The position numbers and the translations under genes are program-made. Shown here piece after piece: positions 27,074 through 37,500 of a DNA stretch of 64,000 bases (within the stretch, counting starts at the first letter, position 1; every line of letters starts with the position of its first letter). The DNA comes from Chrysomallon squamiferum (Eukaryota; Mollusca; Gastropoda; Neomphalida; Peltospiridae): NCBI GenBank assembly GCA_012295275.1, contig CM022672.1:19629394-19693393 (forward strand). The letters run 5' to 3'. The notes under the pieces were generated by a model that was not told where the DNA came from, did not search any database, and saw nothing but the letters and a program-made list of their open reading frames with translations.

Positions 27074-28213
27074 GTAACGTTCCATAATAATAAAATAATA
27101 ATAACAAATTTAAAAAAAAAATTAAAAAAAAAAAAAGAAAAGAAAATGAAATAAAAAGGAAGAATAAAAAATGCCAATTTTAGAAATAAATTATCATTAA
27201 AAATAATAATAATAATAAAGATCAATAAAATAAAACAGTATCAGTAAAAAAATAAAATAAATAAAACAGTTAATGGTAATTAATTTCACGTTGCCATAGG
27301 TTCATTCATAAAGAGTCCATTCTTCGTTTCTAGTTGCCCTTCAGAAAGGCGACATTTCATTACTGGAATTACTTGTCCAAGTTGTACCCGTCAAACCAGA
27401 ACACGGCAAAAGGACAGTTGATAATTTGGTAAGTAGAATTTAGATAATAACTAATGAATTACAAGGAACGTTATGGATTAATATGTATTTTCTGTATTTA
27501 TGCCGAAAAACATCAACATAGTGGTATATTTTAATGCATTTTCCAAATCAAATTTTTCTTATTAACTTTAAAAGCGGAAGCATTCGATTTTTAAAATGAT
27601 TTTTCAACATTGCATGATGTCATGGCAACTTATATTGTCGATATCCCAGTAATAACTTTCTGTCAGTTGTGTAATTGATATTCTCAGTTCTCGGTATACA
27701 CAGACCAATAAATAAATAAAACAAAGAAAAAGTTGAAGAATTAAGAATAACTTTTACGTTAATGTTTCATTATATATTTTTTTTAAATTATATCGCCACA
27801 CAATAAAAATAATTTTTTTTATTTATATATATATATATATATTTTTTTTTCTTCTGTTCTTTGTTGCTGGAAAACGGCCGTGTGGTTTAAAGAAGAAAGA
27901 AACCGTTTTTTTGAAATGCTTAATGAAAACACAAATCAATGAATTGCACGTGCGTATTTTAGGGCCGACTAGTAGTCAGGCGATAGTAAAAGCAGTTTGT
28001 AACAGAGAAATAAACAATACAAACCAGTCACGAGTGAGGATTTAAAACTTAACAATCGATCATCTTGAACCGGTAGCATCGTAATTCACAATGACCGCCT
28101 GTTTAGCTAATTTTTAAACGTGTTTTCATCACCTTTATTTGATACTAATTTGATATTAATCATTACATTTTAAGAATATCAAAGTACTGAACAAGACAAA
28201 CCCAACGAATTGT

Positions 28214-28250
<37 letters not shown>

Positions 28251-28741
28251 ATAATCAGTATCACATATATTTATATTTTATGTCTAAGTTTTTTTTTTTT
28301 CACTTTATGTATGTTACCATTTCTTTTTCTATTCCTTCTTGAAACCCCCCCAAAAACAACCAAAAAACAACAACACAACAAAATACAAAAATACAAAAAA
28401 AACCCCACTTTTCTATTTAGTTAAATCCTTGCCGTTCAATGCAATTTTTAAGAAATATTTTCAAGTTAATTTGTTAAATTAGTTTTTTTCTATTACATCT
28501 ATCATTCTTTAAAATAATAAACAAATCACAAACTCACTATGTTATTTCTTTAAAATTTCATTTCCATTCTGTTTCTATAAATTTATTTTCATTTTCTGTC
28601 AACTGTATTTTCATAATAAAGTAATTTTCATATTACTCTTTTAATTTATTACCATTTTAAATAAATAAATAAATATATATATATTCTATTTAAGTTTTAT
28701 TTCATCAATAATTTCCTTGTTACTTCTTTAAATTCGGGTTT

Positions 28742-28779
<38 letters not shown>

Positions 28780-29904
28780 CAAATTTTACTTTATGTGTTT
28801 CTCTTTACATAAATGGCTGGTAGTATCACATGTACAACATGTCACACATCTGCCTCTCAGGTCTGCTCAGAGAATACAATTGTACTAATTCATCTGATTA
28901 TGCCGAATGATGCAACTGGCCCTTTCCAGTTTGTCAAAAAAGAATCCCAGGCTTTTCTCATTACTGAGTAAATGAAGCTAAACAAAACATGACTATTCAC
29001 TAATGACCAGCTTTGTCCAGACTAAACCCAGTAAACCATTTACTATTACTACTAACCCCTTAAACAGTAAATTGTACATGCATATACAGGGTTGTATTAT
29101 TCAACAAATGTGCAAATCGTTATTTACTTATGTTATTAGGCTTATAGGTGGGATTTTTTTTGTGTGTGTTTTTTTTAAATTATTGAACTGGTATTAGTAT
29201 TTGTAAAAACCTTTGAAAGCATGACATGTTTATTTTTTCACATTTATTTTTTAGATGAAAGATTTGGCAAGTGAAATGTTGGAAAGAAAACTAAAAGTGA
29301 AGCGAAGTTTTGCAATTCCTGAGTCAGTAAGTTGTTATAGATTCGAGATATTTTCAGTGATTCTAATTGACTTAGTGATAGTCAGGTGCTTAGAACATTT
29401 ATTTTTCTGAGCACTGTAGGATTATTGCACACTTTTCCCATTCAAACCAGTTCCCATGGACTGCAATTTAATAGTTACTAACATTAGTACATTATGTTAA
29501 AAGTTTAAAGCTGTTGATAAAGAAAATCTCAGGCTTGATAATCCTCAACTTAATTTAAAATGTATTTTTGTTTGTTTGCCAAATTAGTATATAATTTACT
29601 TCCATAGTTTTCTGCTGGATATAATAATTTGCTTATTTTCCTGCATGCTGTTAATATAACATTAAGTACCATTTTAAAAAAAGAAATTTAACTTCGGTCA
29701 GACCCTGTTACAAACACAGCATGCTCAATGTAACATTAAGATAAACCCTCTGTTTATTTACTGAGTGTTTTTGTAATTGCTGATAGTTCTGTTATTTACT
29801 TTTTTCAGGCTTTTTACAGCTGCAAATCAACATTTCCAGAGGATGAAGAAGAATCTGATAAAAAAAGATGGTGGACAAAATCAAAAGATAACAATATGTC
29901 TTGA
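26332..29904 (+). CDS. MSP/VAP-like domain protein, 158 aa
   Basis: Five exons join without a break: 26332-26392, 26797-26949, 27334-27428, 29255-29326, 29809-29904 (477 nt). All introns have GT donors and AG acceptors. The protein starts MATSIPQMVQINPPNAVCFE and continues with an immunoglobulin-like MSP fold at about residues 8-105. It has the family pattern of a hydrophobic strand (TLYSTISLNN), then AYKVKVTVPSKLSVESPKG and GIIGVGQEVNLNL, as in VAP (YKVKTTAPRRY...GIIDPG). Unlike VAP and MOSPD proteins it has no transmembrane anchor; the last 50 residues are charged (MKDLASEMLERKLKVKRSF) and end in a basic tail. It is probably soluble and could bind FFAT-like peptides or act in sperm or cilia, but the peptide-binding residues are only partly conserved. 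An X-box-like site precedes it. Confidence 0.88.
26493..26580. repeat. (TA)n microsatellite
   Basis: About forty TA units with one or two interruptions, in the first intron of the MSP-domain gene. Confidence 0.95.
26978..27070. repeat. (AG)n microsatellite
   Basis: More than forty AG units, beginning about 28 bp after the GTAAGT donor at 26950 in the second intron of the MSP-domain gene. Confidence 0.95.
28813..28971 (+). other. Unexplained 52-codon open frame inside an intron
   Basis: This lies in the third intron of the MSP-domain gene and is less AT-rich than its surroundings. It reads ATG to TAA without interruption, with MAGSITCTTCHTSASQVCSE at the start and a mixed composition. I do not recognise it. 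It could be a fragment of a mobile element, an alternative exon, or chance. Confidence 0.2.
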
Positions 29905-30891
29905 ATTTAAAAGAAATAATTCCGATGCAGTGTTCCATTTATGAATGATAATGGAATGAAACACAAGTACAACTGCACATGCTCACTGATGTCATCAAAT
30001 TTTGTGAGTTGTTCCAGTTTACAGTGTGCCACAGCTTTTTGCATGAAAAAAATCTTCTGTTGTAGTCTGTTCTCAGCTTGTGAAATTCTTTCATTTCTAA
30101 AACTCTTTCTCTTTATGTGTGTTCTTGTGGAGAAAGAAATGATCATGATATACTACGACAATATATTAATATTTCTCTCCTATGTTAAAACTAGGTAAAC
30201 AAAATTGCAAAGTGAGATATCTTGCGCAGGTTGACAACACATATACGCACATGCACACACATACAAATGTATATGTGTGTGTGTGTGTGATGGAACACAA
30301 TACTTTAGCTTTGTCTGTGTCTGGGAAGCCAAATAGATTTACATGTAAGTGTGTAGGAAAAACAAATTGTCTGATATTGGATGAAAACCTATTACAGTAC
30401 AGTTACTTCTGTAATGTTTTCAAATCTACTTTTGGCCTCTTTGAGAATGTAAACAGTGGATCAAATATTAATTATTTAAAAAATTGTTGAATGTGTACAA
30501 GAACTTGTGTTTTCAAATGTACTTCATTTAGTGAAACCATGTTTTTTAAAATATATTTTGCATATTATAAAAAATAGATTTGAAACCCCCCCCAACTATT
30601 TCATCAAAATAAACTTCAGTTACTTTAATTATTTTTTAATGTTTAGAAGTAACAGAAAGCTACCTCGTCCTCTTTTTATAATTTATTTCCAAAATAATAC
30701 TGAAAGGACATTTTTTCCAGTAGCTACCTCATAGAAGATTCCATACTTTATACTTTTTTTGTTTACAATAACATATTGCATTTTATTTCATTTTAAAAAT
30801 AATTATTAAAATTATTATTATTATTATTATATTTTGTTATACATATTAAATGTTTATGTTGTAAAAATGTTACCACATGACAGTCTTGTTT

Positions 30892-30897
30892 AATAAA
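30892..30897 (+). terminator. Candidate poly(A) signal of the MSP-domain gene
   Basis: AATAAA about 990 bp after the stop, in GTTTAATAAAAACC. It is the last such hexamer before the homology block of the tandem duplication starts. An earlier AATAAA near 30610 is an alternative. Confidence 0.4.
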
Positions 30898-32072
30898 AAC
30901 CTTTAGTACATCTCATACAAAATGGAAATATAAAGATTTCAACAGTATATTTATTTTATGGTTTACTTTATAATTAAACATGGTTGTAACATGTTATTTA
31001 TGTTATTGCTTCAAATATATCTTCATTTTAAATATTCATACACTGTTATATACCTTATATATGATACAAAATTTAGGAAAATGGGATTGGTACTATAACT
31101 CATTTTGAAATGCAATTAATGAATAAAAATTAAACACTGACAAACAAGAAAACAACAACATTCTGAAATATTTTCTCAGTTTATTCATTAAAATATTTAT
31201 TAAAATACAACAACCACAACAAGAAAAAAAGTAAATTCAATAAATAATGTAAATAAAAATTGTTTGGGGTAAAATTTTGCTGATGTTATTAAATTTATAC
31301 AAGAATGCCAAAAAGCAAAATGCACACATTTTGTAAAATTTAGATTTTATTAATAAATGTATACAGATAATTAAAAGTGAATATACACATGCATAACAGA
31401 AGACAAAATGTCTATAAATCACATATTAAAAATGATATATTATTGAAAATTGTATATGAAATATTTACTAGTGTTTGTATTCTTCTTGTTTTTGTTTCAT
31501 CCTTCAAAATTATATATAAATCATCAGTTATGTTCATTATCTTCTTTGTTTTATTTTTGGCCATTGTTAGATGTCACAATAAAGAACAACATTTTTCTAA
31601 ACAACTACATTTTCTAATTCTACATCCAGTCTAACCTATTACAGTAATTATGTTCTGAAAACTACATTTTGCATCTTTGACAATGAAAGAGATAATCAGT
31701 GAAGTGTACCTGAGATGATGCAAACCTATAGTCAAATAATACAGTTTACAAACAGCTCCATGTGACTATTTTTACTAGGTTTCTTTTTAAATATATTTTT
31801 TATTTAAGGTGCCACATTTGGTAAAAAATTATATTTGTGCAATTATGCATTTTTGACTGTTCATTGCTTATTGGCAGCCACTCTTTTCTAATAAAAATAA
31901 TACAACCTGTTCTTTGTACATTCTTTGCTGTATGTGTTTGTGCATTACTTATTATGAAATATTTAAATTAAAAAATAAACTACAAAAGCAGACAATGCTT
32001 TTCTCACATGGCAAATCTAGCCAAAATAAAAATCATTCTTGCTTGTTTACTATAATTAGATTTTAAAATTAA

Positions 32073-32078
32073 TTTATT
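32073..32078 (-). terminator. Candidate poly(A) signal, beta-lactamase-like gene A
   Basis: AATAAA on the minus strand, about 190 bp past the stop. An equivalent hexamer sits at 40025-40030 for copy B in matching sequence. Confidence 0.4.
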
Positions 32079-32266
32079 TATTTAAAAATCAAATAAATAA
32101 AGAATACTTATCTGCACCACTTCAAGTTGACCTTAAATTATAAAAAAAACTCTTCGGAGTTTGCACATAAATAATACTGATTAGGAATCACACAATGAGA
32201 CTCTCAGTTTTCTAATGTAAACATGCGTCATCTTTCAACGGAATCATTCTTAAAAGAATTTCTCAT

Positions 32267-34817
32267 TTAATCTGAAGTATAACCTGACAGACATTCGTAC
32301 ACAAGTTCATACAAATCTATAAAGCGTGGATCATTACAAAGGCCCAGTGACTCTATGTAATTTGAGAGGTAAGCCACAGAAAGCTTTTTGTTTGGATCAG
32401 CTATAACTGCCTGGCCTCCGAATCCACCATGACCAAATACAGTGTTACCCTGAAATACAGTAATTTACATTGAGTATTTTATCAGAGTTTTTGATAAACA
32501 GGAATCTTCATTCAAATAATGATGATGATGATAATAATAATAATAATAATAATAATTTTAAAAATGCTATTATATTACTTATTGGAGTTTTATACTCACT
32601 CTAGTAGTGTTAAACACCATTAAACCTCTGTAAACTGTTATATTACTTATGATGGTGTTATACTCACTCTAGTAGTATTAAACACCATTAAACCTCTGTA
32701 AACTGTTATATTACTTATGATGGTTTTATACTCACTCTAGTAGTGTTAAACACCATTAAACCTCTGTAAACTGTTGGTAGTTTTATACTACTCTAGTAGT
32801 GTTAAACACCATTAAACCTCTGTAAACTGTTATATCACTTATGGTAGTTTTATACTCACTCTAGCAGTGTTAAACACCATTAAACCTCTGTAAACTGTTA
32901 TATCACTTATGGTAGTTTTATACTCACTCTTGTAGTGTTAAACACCATTAAACCTCTGCTATAAGTAATGTCTATCAGCAGAACTTGATCTTTTCCTGCA
33001 GCCATTGGAGTCAGCAATTTGTCTGTGGTTTCAGATGTCAGGAGTTGTTTCCCTTTGTAAGATCCACCGAGAGCTAAGTAGCTATATAGTTTTGCAAGAG
33101 ACTGAGCAGTTCCTAAACCCATGTAAGATGGAATTCCAATAGCTTGGACATCAGCTCGATTCATAATTGAATTCTGTGGAATAAATTCATAAAAATATCT
33201 GATTAATACTTTACACCATTGTTTCTTAACTGAGGTTCTGCAAAGTAATCACTGTACTCATCAATACTGCCAAAAATATATATTTCCAGATTATCTTACA
33301 AGTACTAAGGTTGAGAAAGACTGATTTACAATGTAGAAGAAATTATTTGCTTATTACAATGATTTTTTTTTTTTTTTTTATCGTTTCAAACCATATTAAA
33401 TTACGAAAGTCCATTTTCTTTTATTTGGTCTCAGAAATGTTTCAGACAGATATAAAATACCACTATTAATACTGAATAAAATAATTATTACATCTTCTTT
33501 CAAGACGGTTATTGCTTTGGATGTGATGGAGTCTGGGTACATCAAGTACAGAGGAAGTATTTTAATGGAATCGAGATCTGTCAAGGACTGAAGAAGTAAC
33601 TCAAGTGGTGTCTTGAATTCAACTCGGGCAACTCTCCAGTGTTGTTCTTTAGCTATTCCAATGTGGAAGTCAATTTCTAGATTAAGAAAACAAATTATAT
33701 ATCTATTTGGAATGAATATAAATACATAAATAATTATAAATATGCATACCTACGTATGTATGTAAAGACATATGTAACACATACACACACACATACATAC
33801 ATACATACATACGTGTATATGTACAAGGATTCAAAGTAGTCTAGGACAATAGAACTTTAGGGAGTATTGAGGTTTGAGATGGTGAAATGAGACATTAGAA
33901 CATAATATTGTCACAAACACAAAATTAAACATTTACATGTACGAACAAATGTTATATTTCTAATAAAACAATAGCTTTAACAAAATATTGTATACAGACT
34001 CATGCTATAAGTGGTAAAATTATTTAACACAAGTTTATTCTAATATTTGCTTTCAATAACTTGCAGCCTGCTTCCTTGAGTCTTGGAGTTTTACTTGAAT
34101 GGGTTTGTAATCTTTAATGTACATGTAATTACGTTCAGTCATTAATTGTGCCTATCTTGGTTAGTTTATTTTGTATAGATTTTTAAAAGAACTGTGTTTA
34201 CTGTCAATCTCGTATCAGAACTGTAAAACAATGCTGTTTTAATACATTTGTTCACATGATCTCATGGCACATGGCCAGTTAGTGGTAGACAGTCGTTTCA
34301 TGTGGTACTCATTCACAGACACAACGTCTCTATCAGTTAATGAATGGCATGAAATGATGATTTGTGCTTATTATCATCAAGAAATTCCACTGAAGCTCAC
34401 AGAAAATCAAAGAAGGCCTATTAATTATATTTTTCAACAGTTTCCTTGTGGCTGAAAGCAATGAAATGGAAACATTGGCTGCTTTATTTTTAACATGTTA
34501 ATGTTTGTTGTTTATTTATTCAGTCCTTTGAATTTAAAAACAGATGTCGAAAACAGAAATGAATTTTTTGTTTTTTACCAATAATTTATAATAATTTATA
34601 ATAAATATAATTTGATGGAAATAACTGAAGTCTGCTGGCTAATCACAAAATAAGTTCATATGATTGTTGTATAAAATGGAGGCAAAATGTATCAATGCTT
34701 CCAAATGTTATTTACTTTTTTGTTTTTTTAAATTTAAAAAAGAAAAAGAAGACAAAACAAACTGAAGGCAACTTAGAATCTCACCACAGTTTGGATTATT
34801 TTGCACACATTTTTCCT

Positions 34818-34863
<46 letters not shown>

Positions 34864-37134
34864 GATAAAACATAATACAAGTACAACAAAAAACCCACAT
34901 ATATAAATAAAACTATATTTCATAATTTATAAGAGTTAATACATTTTTGCACTTAATGATTATTAGATTATCAAAAAAATAAAAAAAATAAAAATAATAA
35001 AATTAATAAAAAACGGTTTGTAAACACACAGTAAAGACAGTTAAAAAGGATTTTCAACCTTGCTGTGGCTGCTATTCTGTAACTATTCAGCAGAAAGGAT
35101 TATTTATATAGTCTTTCTAAAAAATAGGAAATCCATAAATATGTCTTAAAATGACTTACCTAATGGTTCAGCTATTTCTTCTTGAAATATCTGAGAAATA
35201 TTCCGGTGTTTAGGGTCTGCTTTCTGTGCAAGAATATTCACATAAAATCCAATGACAAATGCATGATAACCATGGGCAGTACCTGTTTTAAAAAACAAAA
35301 ACAATATTAAATAAGGACATTTGGTTTCTTACAAACGCTACAAAAAAACAGAGAAGGAAGAAAAAACACTCATCATTAACAATAAAATAATAAAATAAAA
35401 GTATAAGACTAAAATAAGATAATAAATAATATTAGATAAGTAAAATGAAGTTAAAAGTAAGAAGGAAGACAAGGTATATTTAATTTGTATATGCTTTTTT
35501 TAAAAAACAGTTCTTCCATTAATACAATAATTATGACAGACGTTAGATTGTTTCCCATTTTTTGTGTGGATGAAACGTTCTGATTTGGCTTGTGGATGTT
35601 TTAATCTGGGTTTTTAAAATGGTATGTAACATCTTGAATCTGTATTTACAAACCTGGAGTCCATTCAGGTGAATTATCTTCTAAAAGTTTAATTATTTTC
35701 TTGGGTTTTTTAATTACATCAAAAATGGAAACCTTCTGACCAACAAATGACACTAACCCAGCCTGGAAAGACAATAAACAATGCATATGATGTTATACAT
35801 GAAATTATTATTAATATTGAACTTCAGCCTTTGCTAATAATAAAGTATGACTATGAAATAATAAATCTAGGCTTGTACAAATATCAGCTTTTTGGTTTTA
35901 ACCTTGCCAAAACGTTTTTTTTTCACTTGCCTGATGACTCAACAGAATTTCAACAGTAATATTTTCTTTTCCATTTTTAGCAAATTCTGGCCAGTAGTAA
36001 CTCACTGGCTTCTCATACTCAATCCATCCTCTGAAAATATATATAACTAATTCAAAAAACTGGTATAGTATCGAAATCTTTTTGGATGGATTCATTTGTT
36101 GTTAATTTTACAAATTTCATTCTGGAACTAGTAACTAAATGCAAATTCTTGTATTTAAAATCAATCAGTTATTAAACTGAAAACACTGCCATTCCTCTTC
36201 CCTGGCTATTTCTGAAGGAGATAAAAATAATAATAATAATAATAAAAAAAAGTATTAAAAAAATCACAGAGAAATCTTAATTTTAATTCTTACCTATCCA
36301 CCATCATTGCAATGGTTACAGCAGCAACACTCTTGGTCACTGAAAATGCCAAGGTAATCGTGTCTTTATTCCAAGGTTGTTGTGAACTGCGGTCAGCATA
36401 TCCTGCCCACATGTCAATGAGGAGTTCTCCATTGTAGTAAGCTGAAAATGAGCAGCCTTTCTCCTTGCCACTTTGAACATTCTGTCTATTAAAATAAAAA
36501 AAAGAATAAAAAAAAAGAAGAACAAGTAAATAATATTAATAAAAAACAAAATAAAGTGAAAAAAGTTCCAAAAACATATTTATAAAATATTTCATGAAAA
36601 TTACAAAATGACTGATTACTGTGTTTATGTACATTTTAGTATGTTTCAGTGTATTTCCAATTTAAAAGAGAACAATCAGGTTTGGCTATCTATGAAATGA
36701 ATTTGATTTAAAAAAATAAAAAATAAAAAATAAAAAAAATTAATAAGGTAACAAAGACAGACAAATGATCTTGATGATGCTTTATATTAAAAAGGTGGAA
36801 ACCGAAAAGAAATAGGAATTAAAAAATATCAATTGATTTCGTGAAAAAAAGAAAAGAAATGTCACTGGAATCTTTTATGCAAATTTTATATTATAACTAA
36901 TGAGGATAATAAAATACTATTTATAATATAATCTAATTATAATTACATTACAATATATTATATAATGAATATTATTATTACGGAGTATTACCTTAGTTTT
37001 TCTGCAACTCTTCTAAATTTGGGATGAAAATAACCTTCTACCACAGGAGGTAAAGGTGTTTTAAAATAATTCCATAAAAAGTTAAGTGCTATTGCAAGCA
37101 CTAAGACTAATAAAGTCAGTTTTATAAATCCCAT
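32267..37134 (-). CDS. Membrane-anchored serine beta-lactamase-like protein, copy A (426 aa)
   Basis: Eight exons in transcript order: 36992-37134, 36294-36485, 35931-36030, 35654-35762, 35160-35282, 33492-33676, 32928-33173, 32267-32449 (1281 nt, frame intact). Residues 1-22 ([20 protein letters not shown]) form a signal anchor. The rest is the class C beta-lactamase/esterase fold. Nucleophile motif SVTK is at 96-99. The second-motif region GTAHGYHA (tyrosine 187) fits the YHA-type beta-lactamase-related family. The third motif HGG is at 373-375. LLSHQAGLV, typical of the family, spans the exon 3-4 joint. Animal relatives (LACTB, LACT) are peptidases or hydrolases with no role in resistance; substrate unknown. 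The intron after exon 3 uses a GC donor. Intron 7 contains the exon-tail array described separately. Copy B lies immediately upstream in transcription direction. Confidence 0.93.
32591..32960 (-). repeat. 68-bp tandem array made of the exon 7 end plus its donor, copy A
   Basis: The unit is the last 28 nt of exon 7 (AGGTTTAATGGTG...CTAGA on the coding strand), the donor GTGAGT and 34 nt of intron. There are six occurrences: the true exon end (donor at 32927) and five further copies downstream in intron 7. Their shared TATACTCACT (plus strand) starts at 32591, 32659, 32727, 32784, 32851 and 32919. Four of the five intronic copies keep GTGAGT; the one at 32784 has lost a base and 10 bp of spacer. 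Each 28-nt segment is preceded by CAG or TACAG. Confidence 0.92.
36992..37134 (-). other. Signal-anchor exon of copy A
   Basis: The ATG at 37134 opens a 143-nt exon coding for a hydrophobic N-terminal segment followed by [20 protein letters not shown]. The same exon, length and donor recur at 44126-44268. This supports the start choice, because upstream sequence has no in-frame coding similarity between copies. Confidence 0.85.
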
Positions 37135-37180
37135 TATAATGTTTAGTATACTATACTATACTGGTCCTTCTGAAACTACA

Positions 37181-37190
37181 AAACCGGTTT
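37181..37190. promoter_or_regulatory. Grainyhead-type site at the copy A promoter
   Basis: AAACCGGTTT, a perfect palindrome containing the AACCGGTT Grainyhead core, 47 bp before the ATG. It is retained in copy B at 44330-44339 within otherwise diverging 5' flank. Confidence 0.45.
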
Positions 37191-37388
37191 TAGTTAGCTT
37201 TTCTTTGGTAATTCCCTCCTCTTCTGGAAGCGAATCGAAAATAGAAATAAATTAGTGTAACGACATCTGGATAAATATACCAAATTAATATAAAGAAAAA
37301 TGAAATAAAATTTCTCAAATTCTTCGGATAAATTTTACTTATGCTTTTAGAAGTTCATGAATTTTCTGCAAAACTCGAAAACTTCCAA

Positions 37389-37390
37389 GT

Positions 37391-37473
<83 letters not shown>

Positions 37474-37500
37474 CGACAATGATGATGATGATATTAGTAT
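37389..37500. repeat. Compound (ATA)n(ATG)n microsatellite
   Basis: About seventeen AAT/ATA units followed by about a dozen ATG units, 5' of copy A. A shorter version lies at 44535-44563 at the homologous place in copy B. Confidence 0.95.

Noticed and set aside
26832-27077. 81-codon frame ending in an Arg-Glu run
   Set aside because: The first part is exon 2 of the MSP-domain gene. The Arg-Glu run is the (AG)n microsatellite after the GTAAGT donor.
32591-32960. The array as duplicated full exons giving alternative protein isoforms
   Set aside because: Only the last 28 nt of the exon is copied and the segment would bring a stop codon, so it cannot encode alternative domains.
34264-34455. 63-codon plus-strand open frame in intron 5 of beta-lactamase-like copy A
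   Set aside because: Absent from the homologous intron of copy B, not recognised, and flanked by no splice or promoter signals. Most likely chance.
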